DNA of 64,000 nt from Lachnospiraceae bacterium UBA4338 (GTDB lineage: Bacteria; Bacillota; Clostridia; Lachnospirales; Lachnospiraceae). The notes under the pieces are model-generated. The model saw only the letters and a program-made list of their open reading frames with translations, did not search any database and had not been told where the DNA came from. The stretch is taken from contig DGTK01000010.1 of the NCBI GenBank assembly GCA_002393735.1, positions 295 to 64,294 of the forward strand. The letters run 5' to 3'. The translations under genes were made by a program, and so were the position numbers. Shown here in pieces: positions 27,414 to 36,065 of this stretch. Position 1 is the first letter of the stretch; every line of letters begins with the position of its first letter.

Positions 27414-27508
27414 GATTTAAGGCATTTAACTTGCCATCAAACACAAAAAACCTTTGTATATTCTACCATAAAACAGGGGTAATTATCAACAAAAGAACAT
27501 AGGTATAT

Positions 27509-28606
27509 ATGATGAATAAAAAAGAAATTTTTCATGGAAGCGATATTGAACGAATCGCTGAAATATACAATATAGATATTAATTCCATCATTAAGTTTGG
27601 AGCTAATGTTAATCCTTTGGGCCTGTCCGGGAATTTTCTTAAGAAGATGCCTGATCTTCTGGACAGAATAACCGCCTACCCTGACAGGGATTACGTCAGT
27701 TTAAGAAAGCACCTTTCTGAATATGTGAATACTCCATATGAGAATATTATCGTGGGTAACGGTACATCGGAACTTATTAACTTAAGTATCAGAGCTGTTA
27801 ACCCGGGAAATGCTACAATTATAGCTCCTGCATATTCAGAATATGCCAATTCTCTTGAGAAAATCGGTTCTAAATGCAAGTACGCTTCACTTAAGAAAGA
27901 GAATGATTTTATCCTTAAAGAAGATCAGATAGATGATTTATTTGATGGTGATACAAAAATGCTCATCACCTGTAATCCTAACAATCCTACATCTACCCTG
28001 ATTGACAGGGATATGATGATAAAGATTCTTGATAAGGCTGTTCAAAAAAATGCCTTTGTTTTGGTGGATGAAACCTATATTGAGTTTACACCGGATGTTA
28101 AGATATATAGCAGTATACCGTTATGTGAGAAATATAAAAATCTTATTGTTTTAAGAGGAATCAGTAAGTTCTTCGCATCCCCTGGCCTTCGCTTTGGATA
28201 TGCCATCTGCTCAGATGAGAACTTAAGAGCGGCAATCCTTTCTTCTCAGGACCCATGGAGCGTTAACTCTCTTGCCGAATGTGGAGTTCCTCTTCTACTG
28301 GAAGATAAGGAATATATTGAGAAAAGCAGTAATTACATTCACAAAGAACGTGAATTCGTATATAATGAGTTAAGTCAGCTAAAAACTCTTACAGTATATA
28401 AGCCATATGCCAATTTTATTTTATGTCATATCCATGACAGCAATTACAGTTCAGCGGATTTATTTGACATATGTATTAAAAAAGGCTATATGATAAGAGA
28501 CTGTCAGACCTTCCAGACTCTGGATGATACATATTTCAGATTCTGCTTTATGGAGCATGAGCACAATGAAGGATTAATTAAGACTATTAAAGAGTACTTA
28601 AAGTAA
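27509..28606 (+). CDS. PLP-dependent aminotransferase, HisC/CobD-like
   Basis: 365 residues of the class I/II aminotransferase fold. PLP Lys220 in RGISKFFASPGLRFGY, the Asp/Tyr of VDETYIEF, and NPNNPTS are present. The N-terminus HGSDIERIAEIYNID...FGANVNPLG is closer to threonine-phosphate decarboxylase (CobD) than to histidinol-phosphate aminotransferase. No cobalamin or histidine gene lies nearby, so the substrate is uncertain. The ribosome binding site is weak (ATAGGT), and two ATGs in tandem (27509, 27512) could start it. One of few rightward genes here. Confidence 0.82.
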   Translation: MMNKKEIFHGSDIERIAEIYNIDINSIIKFGANVNPLGLSGNFLKKMPDLLDRITAYPDRDYVSLRKHLSEYVNTPYENIIVGNGTSELINLSIRAVNPGNATIIAPAYSEYANSLEKIGSKCKYASLKKENDFILKEDQIDDLFDGDTKMLITCNPNNPTSTLIDRDMMIKILDKAVQKNAFVLVDETYIEFTPDVKIYSSIPLCEKYKNLIVLRGISKFFASPGLRFGYAICSDENLRAAILSSQDPWSVNSLAECGVPLLLEDKEYIEKSSNYIHKEREFVYNELSQLKTLTVYKPYANFILCHIHDSNYSSADLFDICIKKGYMIRDCQTFQTLDDTYFRFCFMEHEHNEGLIKTIKEYLK

Positions 28607-28668
28607 ACAAACGCGCGTCGCAGCGCGAGCGGCAAATTAAAAAAATATAATGCTTACACTTAGTGTGC

Positions 28669-28881
28669 CCCGGGTGGGGTGCCGGGCTTAAAGGTACTTC
28701 CCGGGTGGGTGCCGGGCTTGCAGGTACTTCCCGGGTGGGGTGCCAGGCTTGCAGGTACTTCCTGTGAGAGGTACCGGGCTTGCAGGTACTTCCTGGGTGG
28801 GGTGCCGGCTTGCAGGTACTTCCTGGATGGGGTGCCGGGTTTGCGGGTACTTCCTGGGTGGGGTGCCGGGGTGTGGGCGGC
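28669..28881 (+). repeat. GC-rich tandem repeat array, locus B, in the mrp leader
   Basis: Tandem 30-31 bp units each beginning GGTACTTCC and carrying a GGGTGGGGTGCCGGG-like core: starts at 28693, 28723, 28754, 28785, 28815 and 28846, preceded by a partial unit from 28669. The last unit ends in the full four-run G pattern G3-T-G4-TGCC-G4-TGT-G3 (28856-28877) plus CGGC, as at loci A and C. Units abut with no spacers, so this is not a CRISPR array. The array lies directly upstream of the mrp ribosome binding site and is transcribed as the G-rich strand. The bases before it (28607-28668) hold a short GC-rich hairpin and AT-rich sequence. Confidence 0.95.
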
Positions 28882-28894
28882 AAAGGAGAAAAAC

Positions 28895-29716
28895 ATGGAC
28901 GGATGTACACATGATTGTAGTAGTTGCGGTGCTGACTGTGCAAGCAGACAGCCTGAAAGTCTGATTGAGGAACCTAATAACCTCTCTCACATCAAAAAAG
29001 TAATCGCAGTTGTATCAGGTAAGGGAGGAGTTGGTAAGTCACTTGTTACATCAATGCTTACAGTAACCATGCAGCGCCGTGATAAGCACTGCGGTATCCT
29101 GGATGCTGATATTACAGGACCTTCAATTCCAAAGATTTTTGGTATCAACGAGAAGGCTACGGGTTCCGAGTTAGGTATCTACCCGGCCAAGACCAAATTT
29201 GGCACAGATATCGTATCTGTAAATATGTTTTTGGAGAACCCTGCTGATCCTGTTGTATGGCGTGGACCTGTTATTGCAGGAACAGTTAAGCAGTTCTGGA
29301 CAGATGTTATCTGGGAGAATGAAGATTATCTCTTCATCGATATGCCTCCAGGAACAGGCGATGTACCTCTTACAGTATTCCAGTCTATTCCTGTTAACGG
29401 AATCGTAATTGTAACCTCTCCTCAGGAACTGGTTTCAATGATCGTTGAAAAGGCTGTTAAGATGGCTAATTTAATGAGCATTCCTGTACTGGGAATTGTC
29501 GAGAATATGTCATATTTCAAATGTCCTGACTGTGGCAAGGAGCATAAGATTTATGGTGAAAGCCATATCGAAGACATTGCTGCCAGATATGACATTAAGA
29601 ATATTGCCAAGCTTCCAATCAATCCTGAACTGGCAGCTCAGTGCGATAAAGGTCTTATCGAATTATTCGAGGGAGATTATTTAGAGAAGTTTGCTGATGA
29701 ACTTGAAAAAATCTGA
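28895..29716 (+). CDS. mrp: Mrp/NBP35-type P-loop ATPase, Fe-S cluster carrier
   Basis: 273 residues. The N-terminal Cys-rich tail MDGCTHDCSSCGADC is followed by the deviant Walker A KGGVGKS (43-49) and a C-terminal CxxC (Cys210, Cys213 in YFKCPDCG), the site that holds a bridging [4Fe-4S] cluster in this family. It helps load Fe-S clusters onto target proteins. The start is set by AAAGGAG 6 bases before the ATG at 28895. The reading frame stays open 72 codons farther through the repeat array from a GTG, but that part is repeat-coded and unlike the family. Ends at the terminator at 29743. Confidence 0.93.
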   Translation: MDGCTHDCSSCGADCASRQPESLIEEPNNLSHIKKVIAVVSGKGGVGKSLVTSMLTVTMQRRDKHCGILDADITGPSIPKIFGINEKATGSELGIYPAKTKFGTDIVSVNMFLENPADPVVWRGPVIAGTVKQFWTDVIWENEDYLFIDMPPGTGDVPLTVFQSIPVNGIVIVTSPQELVSMIVEKAVKMANLMSIPVLGIVENMSYFKCPDCGKEHKIYGESHIEDIAARYDIKNIAKLPINPELAAQCDKGLIELFEGDYLEKFADELEKI

Positions 29717-29742
29717 TAATTAAAACTGATTTAAAACACAGG

Positions 29743-29772
29743 AAAAGGGTGGCCGTCACAAGCCACCCTTTT
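29743..29772. terminator. Bidirectional terminator between mrp and the YjfB-like gene
   Basis: Stem AAAAGGGTGGC/GCCACCCTTTT (29743-29753, 29762-29772) with an 8-base loop; T runs on both strands, serving mrp on the plus strand and the small gene on the minus strand. Confidence 0.88.
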
Positions 29773-29798
29773 ATTGTTTTCATTAGTTTAATTATTCG

Positions 29799-29990
29799 TT
29801 ATACCATCACATCGAAATTAGCACCAACACTAGGATTAACTGATAATTCCATTGCTGAACTGTCAATCATGGAAGTGATAGCATCGCCGGCTACATCCGC
29901 CATATCCATTGCATTACTAAGCATCTTAGCGCTCACTGCCTGCATTACATTGCTCTGAGCCATATTCATTGATAAAGCTGCTATGTCCAT
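29799..29990 (-). CDS. YjfB-family putative motility protein
   Basis: 63 residues: MDIAALSMNMAQSNVMQAVS..., ending SVNPSVGANFDVMV. Both ends fit the short YjfB family (putative motility protein, PF14070 from memory), whose members end in SVNPxLGxxIDxxV. It is soluble, helical and Met/Ala-rich; the mechanism is unknown. AGGAGG lies 9 bases before the ATG. Monocistronic between two terminators. Confidence 0.82.
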   Translation of the reverse strand: MDIAALSMNMAQSNVMQAVSAKMLSNAMDMADVAGDAITSMIDSSAMELSVNPSVGANFDVMV

Positions 29991-30081
29991 TGTGTGCTTC
30001 CCTCCTGTTCTTTCGATGTAACTACATTATAAATCCCCAATTTTTATAATGCAATACTCCTAATTATTAAGTTTATATAAA

Positions 30082-30645
30082 CTAATTTCTTGTGCCAAAT
30101 TCAATTCTTTTAGCCATCTCATCCTTAGCTTCTGTTCCCTGCATATATTCTAAAATTGCAAGACCAAAATCCACGGAGCAACCCATTCCCGGAGCTGTAA
30201 TAAAGTTGCCGTCAACTACAACTTTCTTATCCATAATTACCTCTGCCCCCTTAAGTTCTTCTTCAAATCCCGGGAAGCAGCATGCCTTATGTCCCTCAAG
30301 AAGTCCTCTTTTTCCAAGAATGCTTGGAGCCGCACAGATAGCCGCAATCGGATTACCCTTCTTAGATAAAACATCAATTGCATTATTAACTGTGGGATCC
30401 TTGTCAAGATTGAGCGTTCCCGGCATTCCTCCCGGAAGAACCAGCATATAAACATCATTCCAGTTAATGTTCTCAACCAAAGTATCACAATTAAGCACTA
30501 TGCCATGTGAACTGGCGATTGTCTTATTACCCCCTACCGCAGCAATGGTAATATCAATTCTGGATCTTCTTAAGATATCCACCACTGTAAGTGCTTCGAT
30601 TTCTTCAACTCCGTTTGCCATGCATATTACTACTTTTTTATCCAT
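30082..30645 (-). CDS. DJ-1/PfpI family protein
   Basis: 187 residues of the DJ-1/ThiJ/PfpI fold, with the nucleophile-elbow Cys104 (AAICAAPS), the conserved early Glu (NGVEEIEAL) and PGGMPG. Members act as chaperone/deglycase-type or stress proteins; the exact role is unclear. The start at 30645 follows GGAGGTATTCTT; an upstream in-frame ATG at 30711 has no such site and would give an unusual extension. Confidence 0.9.
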   Translation of the reverse strand: MDKKVVICMANGVEEIEALTVVDILRRSRIDITIAAVGGNKTIASSHGIVLNCDTLVENINWNDVYMLVLPGGMPGTLNLDKDPTVNNAIDVLSKKGNPIAAICAAPSILGKRGLLEGHKACCFPGFEEELKGAEVIMDKKVVVDGNFITAPGMGCSVDFGLAILEYMQGTEAKDEMAKRIEFGTRN

Positions 30646-30715
30646 AAGAATACCTCCATAAGACACATCTATGTTTTTAATAATTTTAACACCGACGGGG
30701 ATAATATACAACTTG

Positions 30716-30746
30716 AAAAGGGACTTTGCTAATGCTGCAAAGTCCC
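30716..30746 (-). terminator. Intrinsic terminator after the solute-binding protein gene
   Basis: Perfect 10-bp stem GGGACTTTGC/GCAAAGTCCC (30720-30729, 30737-30746), flanked by AAA and TTT, followed on the minus strand by TTTTCAAG. It closes the 30.8-40.3 kb envelope cluster. Confidence 0.82.
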
Positions 30747-30769
30747 TTTAATGTGAACTAAATAATCAA

Positions 30770-33256
30770 TTATTTATGCTCATTGATATAAATCTGTACC
30801 CTGCTCTGGATAATTGAAGCAACTTCCTGAGCTGATTTTTGTCCGGCAAGATAAGCACTTACTTCTTCAGTAATGATATTATCAATATCTGTATCATAGT
30901 AACTGATCTGATTAATGCTTAAGATTAAATCCTTAAATTCCTGAATCTGTGCATCATTTAATGGATCAAGCTTAATCTCTTCACCATTAATATATACAGT
31001 ATCCTGGTAGTAAACCTTCTTATCGCCGTCCATATAATATGGGCCTTTCTTCATTTCCTGAAGTTTGGCATCAAGTGAATCCATTCTGATTGGAAGACCA
31101 TATGAATACTGATCCTGTGCCTCTTTTGAAAGGAAGCTGCTTAAGAAATCCCATGCTCCTTCAGGATTGCTACATGTATTTGTAATAGCCATAACTGAGG
31201 TCATTGAAATGGTTCCTCTCTGCTCAGCGCCAGGAGCTGAAACAAACTTATAGCCTTCATCAAAATTAGATCTGATTGTATTATTGATATAGTTAAGATC
31301 AGAAATAGTAAAGTTTGTCATAAGAGCATTATGAGCTCTGTATGCATTCTGATATTCCATATAATCAATTTCTTCAGCATTGATATCATCATATGACTTT
31401 GGATACTGAGATACATATTCAAGAATCTCTACAAATTCCGGATTATCAAAATTACATGTTCCTGCTACAGGATCCATGAATTTCTTTCTGCTGTTTGAAA
31501 GAATTGTATTAAGTACATAAGGTGCTGCAGTATTGAAGAATGCCTTGCATCCATACTGTGATTCAAGCGCCTTAACTTCATCAATTGTAAGAAGTCCGTC
31601 TGAAGGTGCATCCTCACCATTCATTACATATGTACTAACTGTAAATGACATTGGAAGTGTATATAACTTTCCATCATATGTATTGATATCAACGATATTT
31701 GGAAGGATATCGCTACTTGAAATATTACTGTTTGTATCAAGAAGAGTATTTAAGTCAACAAATAATCCCTTGGATGAATACTTCTCAGGATTTGAACCCC
31801 AGTCAAGAATAACCATATCAGGAGCATTACCGCTTATGATATCTGCGTCAAAAGCCCTGCCGCCTGCTTCATAATCATCCTCAGTATTAAGCTGTGAATA
31901 ATTAACCACTCTTATTCTGTACTGTGAACTTGACTTGTTGTAATCTACTACCTTGTTAAGAACTGAATATTCAGGATATACACAGCCAAGAGTAATAATC
32001 TCTTTTGCAGCTACCTGATCAGCAGGAACCTTCTTATAGAAAACAACTGCGTAATTAGCATAATTATCATCATGCTCTGCTGTAACAATCTGGTCTTCTG
32101 AAACAGTTCCCATATAATCAATTCTTGATGGAGAAATATCTGAATCAATTAATGAACAGATTACTTCACCCTCAGTTTTATCTGCAGAATAACCTGTAAG
32201 ATTAATTCCATCATAGCACTCTGCTGTATAAGCAGCCATTGCAGAACCATTAGCATTATATGCGGTAAAGTTGCCTGATGGTGTAAAGATTGCATCTGCG
32301 CCAAACTTTGCTGCATTAATATCAATGGTCTTATAAGCGTATTCAACACCGGTATCGGTACTCCTGGATGTAATTGCTATAACTTCACCATCTTTATTTC
32401 TGATAAGTTTTTCAACATAAACATCATCACAAGGAATCTCTCCCTTTTTAACAAGGCTTCTGTCGAATACATAGATAACACCTTCAGAGCTTAAAACAAA
32501 ACCACCATTTCCATACAGGAATGTACCAGGATAGAAATATGAAACGGATGAAGCGTTGTTGCTTGCAATATCACCTCTTGCTATTTCGTTACCGTTTAAA
32601 TCATATTCAACAAGGAAAAAATCCTCTGAATAATCGCCATTATCAGCCTCTGTATAAGAACTGTATAATACAACAAATGAATTATCTGTTGCTGCAATTC
32701 TGTATGCATTTTCATTTGCTTTGCCTTCAAGGTCAATAATTGTAGGCTCAGCATCACCTATCTTACCAACGGCAATATGTTCTGTAACCTTTGCATCTTC
32801 CGGAACATCTACATCAACTACATCTTCTGCATCTTCAGGTTCTACAGCTTCTTCAGTTTCTTCTGTTTCCGGCTCCTTTGCAGCCTCTGCATCAGCGTCT
32901 TCTGCATTTTCCTCTTCTTCATTTGCCGGAGCTTCCGGATCGTCAGCATTGGCATTTTCTAATTCTTCAAGAGTATTCTCACAATATTCATACTCCTGAT
33001 ATAAAGCTGCTATATTATCCTGATATACAGATATCTGCATACCATCCCAATCTAAATCCCATCTTGCCACTTCCTGATAAACATGCTCTGAAGCAGCTTC
33101 CGGATTGGATAATTCCTCTGTAATTGCAGAGCCGCCACCATTGTGTCCATTCTGGCCACCATTCTGTCCACCGCCGAAAAGCTTACATCCGCCAAGTGAC
33201 AGAACCATCATGAGTGCCAGACTTGCACAAAGAATTCTCTTTGAAACCTTTCTCAT
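30770..33256 (-). CDS. Extracellular solute-binding lipoprotein with N-terminal propeller-like domain
   Basis: 828 residues, about twice the usual length. Signal peptide with lipobox LGG-C24, a Gly/Asn-rich linker, an acidic Glu/Asp/Ala-rich stretch (about 95-155), a beta-rich region (about 155-400) whose repeats such as FFLVEYDLNGNEIARGDI and YVFDRSLVKKGEIP look like a propeller, and then a family 1 solute-binding domain (from about KEIITLGCVYPEYS to the end, with DMVILDWGSNPEKYSSKGLFVDLN). The last part would hand a sugar or peptide to ABC permeases. Follows AAAGGAGGAACAAT. Last gene of the cluster; the permeases are four and five genes upstream. Confidence 0.85.
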   Translation of the reverse strand: MRKVSKRILCASLALMMVLSLGGCKLFGGGQNGGQNGHNGGGSAITEELSNPEAASEHVYQEVARWDLDWDGMQISVYQDNIAALYQEYEYCENTLEELENANADDPEAPANEEEENAEDADAEAAKEPETEETEEAVEPEDAEDVVDVDVPEDAKVTEHIAVGKIGDAEPTIIDLEGKANENAYRIAATDNSFVVLYSSYTEADNGDYSEDFFLVEYDLNGNEIARGDIASNNASSVSYFYPGTFLYGNGGFVLSSEGVIYVFDRSLVKKGEIPCDDVYVEKLIRNKDGEVIAITSRSTDTGVEYAYKTIDINAAKFGADAIFTPSGNFTAYNANGSAMAAYTAECYDGINLTGYSADKTEGEVICSLIDSDISPSRIDYMGTVSEDQIVTAEHDDNYANYAVVFYKKVPADQVAAKEIITLGCVYPEYSVLNKVVDYNKSSSQYRIRVVNYSQLNTEDDYEAGGRAFDADIISGNAPDMVILDWGSNPEKYSSKGLFVDLNTLLDTNSNISSSDILPNIVDINTYDGKLYTLPMSFTVSTYVMNGEDAPSDGLLTIDEVKALESQYGCKAFFNTAAPYVLNTILSNSRKKFMDPVAGTCNFDNPEFVEILEYVSQYPKSYDDINAEEIDYMEYQNAYRAHNALMTNFTISDLNYINNTIRSNFDEGYKFVSAPGAEQRGTISMTSVMAITNTCSNPEGAWDFLSSFLSKEAQDQYSYGLPIRMDSLDAKLQEMKKGPYYMDGDKKVYYQDTVYINGEEIKLDPLNDAQIQEFKDLILSINQISYYDTDIDNIITEEVSAYLAGQKSAQEVASIIQSRVQIYINEHK

Positions 33257-33332
33257 ATTGTTCCTCCTTTAATAAGATATAATATATACTTACATTTCGA
33301 ATAATATCATAAATACTTCAAAATGTAAAAAA

Positions 33333-34388
33333 CTACTTTTTCCTGGTTTTCTCACCAAACCAGTCTTCCATTCGTTCGACACTTTCCCTGTCAGGTTTGT
33401 GCTTAATTATCCATGCTGTAATTGATACTACATAAACAGTGGCAAGAATGCCCATGCATATCCACTGAACCCTGGCATATCCGGACAACCTATCTTCCAG
33501 GTCTCTGGCAATATTCTCCCAATAAGGAAATGCAATTTCATCAACCCTCATCTTACGGGCTCTCTTATTCTGAAGCACATTCCAGTAAGAAGGCCAGGTG
33601 TATCTCTTTGAATTACAGACTATAGCTTTGCTTGTAACATCTGCAAATACCTTATCGTTAAGCATATTTAAGCCAAAGTTCTTAACCGGGTCCGGCATTA
33701 CAACCTCATAACATGTAATAGGAGTCTTACCCTCCGGATCCATTGCCGAATATGACATATAAATTGTGCTGTCTGCGTTACCTGCTATTTTATTAAGCTC
33801 ATCATCAGGTCTGTTATATACTCCCGCAATGACATATAATTCGCCATTGATATTTACCCAGAAGCCTTCAACATCCGTTGCACCGAATAATGCCCAGGCG
33901 CACTCCCTGTCAATGAGCACATAGTCATCATTAAGAAAATCTTCAGTAAAATACGTGCCGGAAACCAGTTCCAACGGGTGGAAATAGAAATAATCTCCTC
34001 CTACTCCCTTTGCTTTAACCTTGGCGCTTTTACCGGTATCGAGTTCAACAGTTAATTCGGATTCTCCATAATATGCATCAACATAGAGTCTGCCTTCATA
34101 AGTACCCTCTTCAATACCATTTTCTTTGAGGGAGTTCACCAGCTGATATCTTGTATAATCAACATTTTCCCTAACGAAATTTGCACTGCTTGGCATAAAT
34201 ACAGAGAACTGACCGAATTCACCTGAAGTATCATATCTGTAATAAGCCAGCTGATCTGTCAGCGAAAACTTTCCTTTATGAAGCACAAATCCGGTATAAC
34301 CGATTATTGCACCCATAACGATTGTAAGCACAATAATTGCAAGCAACTTCCAGGATATATGTAATTTTTCCTTTATTATATCTTGCAC
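33333..34388 (-). CDS. MacB-like extracellular-domain protein without the permease core
   Basis: 351 residues: one N-terminal membrane segment (about 13-35), an extracellular domain like the MacB periplasmic core (YFHPLELVSGTYFTEDFLNDDYVLIDRECAWALFGATDVEG, followed by YVIAGVYN), and one C-terminal membrane helix (about 308-330) with a short charged tail. MacB/FtsX-type permeases normally have four helices with the core between the first and second; the last FtsX bundle is missing here. It follows the MFP adaptor gene by 9 bases, as in MacAB-type operons, but no ATPase is encoded nearby. Confidence 0.75.
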   Translation of the reverse strand: MQDIIKEKLHISWKLLAIIVLTIVMGAIIGYTGFVLHKGKFSLTDQLAYYRYDTSGEFGQFSVFMPSSANFVRENVDYTRYQLVNSLKENGIEEGTYEGRLYVDAYYGESELTVELDTGKSAKVKAKGVGGDYFYFHPLELVSGTYFTEDFLNDDYVLIDRECAWALFGATDVEGFWVNINGELYVIAGVYNRPDDELNKIAGNADSTIYMSYSAMDPEGKTPITCYEVVMPDPVKNFGLNMLNDKVFADVTSKAIVCNSKRYTWPSYWNVLQNKRARKMRVDEIAFPYWENIARDLEDRLSGYARVQWICMGILATVYVVSITAWIIKHKPDRESVERMEDWFGEKTRKK

Positions 34389-34397
34389 TTATTTCTC

Positions 34398-36029
34398 CTA
34401 TGGAAGTCTTACGCTGTCTCCCGGCTCTACTATCTTTGATGAGTTTGTTAATACATAATCCCACTGAGCGATATCGCCCTGAATGGCGGTCATTTTGTCA
34501 TCGGAAGCAAGTACTTCAACATTAACTCTTACTGCAGAATATCTGGTTCCAAGAGGTGTTGACTTGCTTTCAATCTTAAGTACATACTTACCATTTACAT
34601 CTTCTCTTACAGCAATATTAGGAACTACCATTTCATAACTGCTGCTCTTCTGTCCAACTGAAAGGTTAATGGACATACCGTCATATACTGATTCACCGGA
34701 TAAGTTAAAGTTAAGTAACTTACCGCCTGTTGTACTGTTTCTGTCCGGTGTGATTGAAACAAGATTTACAGTTACATCATTGAATCTCCATGAGTCTGTA
34801 AGTGTAACCTCATCACCAACCTTAACGCTTCTGGCCTGTCTGTCATTAACAGGAATACTTGTTGTGAATCCTTTGCCATCTATTCTGATTACCGCTGCAG
34901 GCTCACCTGCTACAGTCTTCTGACCTGATACATAATTAAGTGTATTAATTGTACCTGCAACCGGTGATGTAATTGTTGCACCTGTGGCTTTGGCTTCCAT
35001 TTTGGCAACCTCGGCTTGCTTGTTAAGCATGTCGGTATAAGCTTTTCTAATATCTAACTTATCTGTTACTTCCTTGATGTATGCAGTATTACCTGTATTA
35101 ATTGCTTCAAGATTTGTCTTTGCTGCATCGAGATTAGCCTGAGCAACTGCAAGCTGTGCCTGAAGCGCGCCAACCTGTGCTGCATTCTGATTATTGCCTG
35201 TCTTTGCAGCTAATGCAGCGTTGGCATTGGCAAGTTCAGTTTCAGCAGCAATTCTCTTATTATCCATATCTGTCCACTTAGCTAAAGCCTCGTTATATTC
35301 TGCTTCTCTTTGAGCATAATTAGGATCTGCCTTGTCGGTATTTTCAAGAATGTCCTTCTTCTGATTCATTGTAGTCTCAAGCATGCTAAGCTGAGCCTTA
35401 ATATTATTTACATTAACTGTTGCATTATATATGGCATTATTTTCATTTGTTGTGTCGACTGTTTTAACTTCTGTGGAAGCAATCTTCTTCTGAAGATCGG
35501 CAACCTGGTTGGTATATTCATCCACTAATTTCTGTGCATCTGCTGAACTTGTACTTCTGTTTTCAACCAAAAGCTGATAATCACCGATAGATGGCATGTT
35601 GCCACTTTCGATTTCAAGTCTTTCAGCATTGGTGATTCCTGCCGTAATAACTGCCTTGTCATAAGCAAGTTTCAAATCTTCAAGTTCCTGTCTTGCTTTA
35701 ACAAGTTCCTCACTCTCCTCATCCTGAAGATAATAAAGCACATCTCCTTCATTTACTGTATCACCCACTTTAACAGCAACACCGGATATAACCCTTGTAT
35801 CTTCAACGATAACATTATAAGGATCAACCGCTGCAACCACACCGGTTCCGGATACCCTTGTCTGAATGGTTCCGCTTTCAACCATCTGAGTTGATACTTC
35901 CGCTAAGGAATAATTCATAATTGTGTTTGAGAAGAATGTAAGAATCAACATTATAACTAAGAATATAATGGCGATGTTCTTAACAATCTCTCGCTTGGTA
36001 CTTTTAACTTTAGAGTTTTCAGCCGACAT
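34398..36029 (-). CDS. HlyD/MFP-type membrane fusion (adaptor) protein
   Basis: 543 residues: cytoplasmic start, one membrane segment (about 18-40), a lipoyl-like half (VSGTGVVAAVDPYNVIVEDTRVISGVAVKVGDTVNEGDVLYYL), a long coiled-coil hairpin rich in Ala, Asn and Glu (about 105-345), the second lipoyl half (ATITSPVAGTINTLNYVSGQKTV) and beta-barrel/membrane-proximal domains. Adaptors of this kind join an inner-membrane pump to outer parts; in a Gram-positive they reach into the wall. It lies between sugar-type permeases and a MacB-like protein. Confidence 0.88.
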   Translation of the reverse strand: MSAENSKVKSTKREIVKNIAIIFLVIMLILTFFSNTIMNYSLAEVSTQMVESGTIQTRVSGTGVVAAVDPYNVIVEDTRVISGVAVKVGDTVNEGDVLYYLQDEESEELVKARQELEDLKLAYDKAVITAGITNAERLEIESGNMPSIGDYQLLVENRSTSSADAQKLVDEYTNQVADLQKKIASTEVKTVDTTNENNAIYNATVNVNNIKAQLSMLETTMNQKKDILENTDKADPNYAQREAEYNEALAKWTDMDNKRIAAETELANANAALAAKTGNNQNAAQVGALQAQLAVAQANLDAAKTNLEAINTGNTAYIKEVTDKLDIRKAYTDMLNKQAEVAKMEAKATGATITSPVAGTINTLNYVSGQKTVAGEPAAVIRIDGKGFTTSIPVNDRQARSVKVGDEVTLTDSWRFNDVTVNLVSITPDRNSTTGGKLLNFNLSGESVYDGMSINLSVGQKSSSYEMVVPNIAVREDVNGKYVLKIESKSTPLGTRYSAVRVNVEVLASDDKMTAIQGDIAQWDYVLTNSSKIVEPGDSVRLP

Positions 36030-36065
36030 CTTCGTACTCCTTCCAAATATGTATCTATTCTAAAC

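Noticed and set aside
28607..28645. GC-rich hairpin after the aminotransferase gene as a terminator
   Set aside because: GCGC blocks can pair, but A-rich sequence follows on the plus strand and no T tract is present. It may be a remnant of the palindromic repeat family, which cannot be shown from so short a piece.
28693..28876. Possible CRISPR array from regular 30-31 bp repeats
   Set aside because: The repeats touch each other with no unique spacers, vary in sequence, and no cas gene is near. It is a tandem repeat.
28679..28894. 72-codon N-terminal extension of mrp through the repeat array
   Set aside because: A proper ribosome binding site and the family-typical Cys-rich N-terminus start at 28895. 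The extension is translated repeat.
28587..28943. Collagen-like reading frame on the minus strand with PHPGSTCKPG repeats
   Set aside because: The frame only reflects the tandem DNA repeat, overlaps the start of mrp and the end of the aminotransferase gene, and has no ribosome binding site.
32721..32999. Ser-rich reading frame on the plus strand
   Set aside because: It is the antisense shadow of the acidic Glu/Asp/Ala stretch of the solute-binding lipoprotein.
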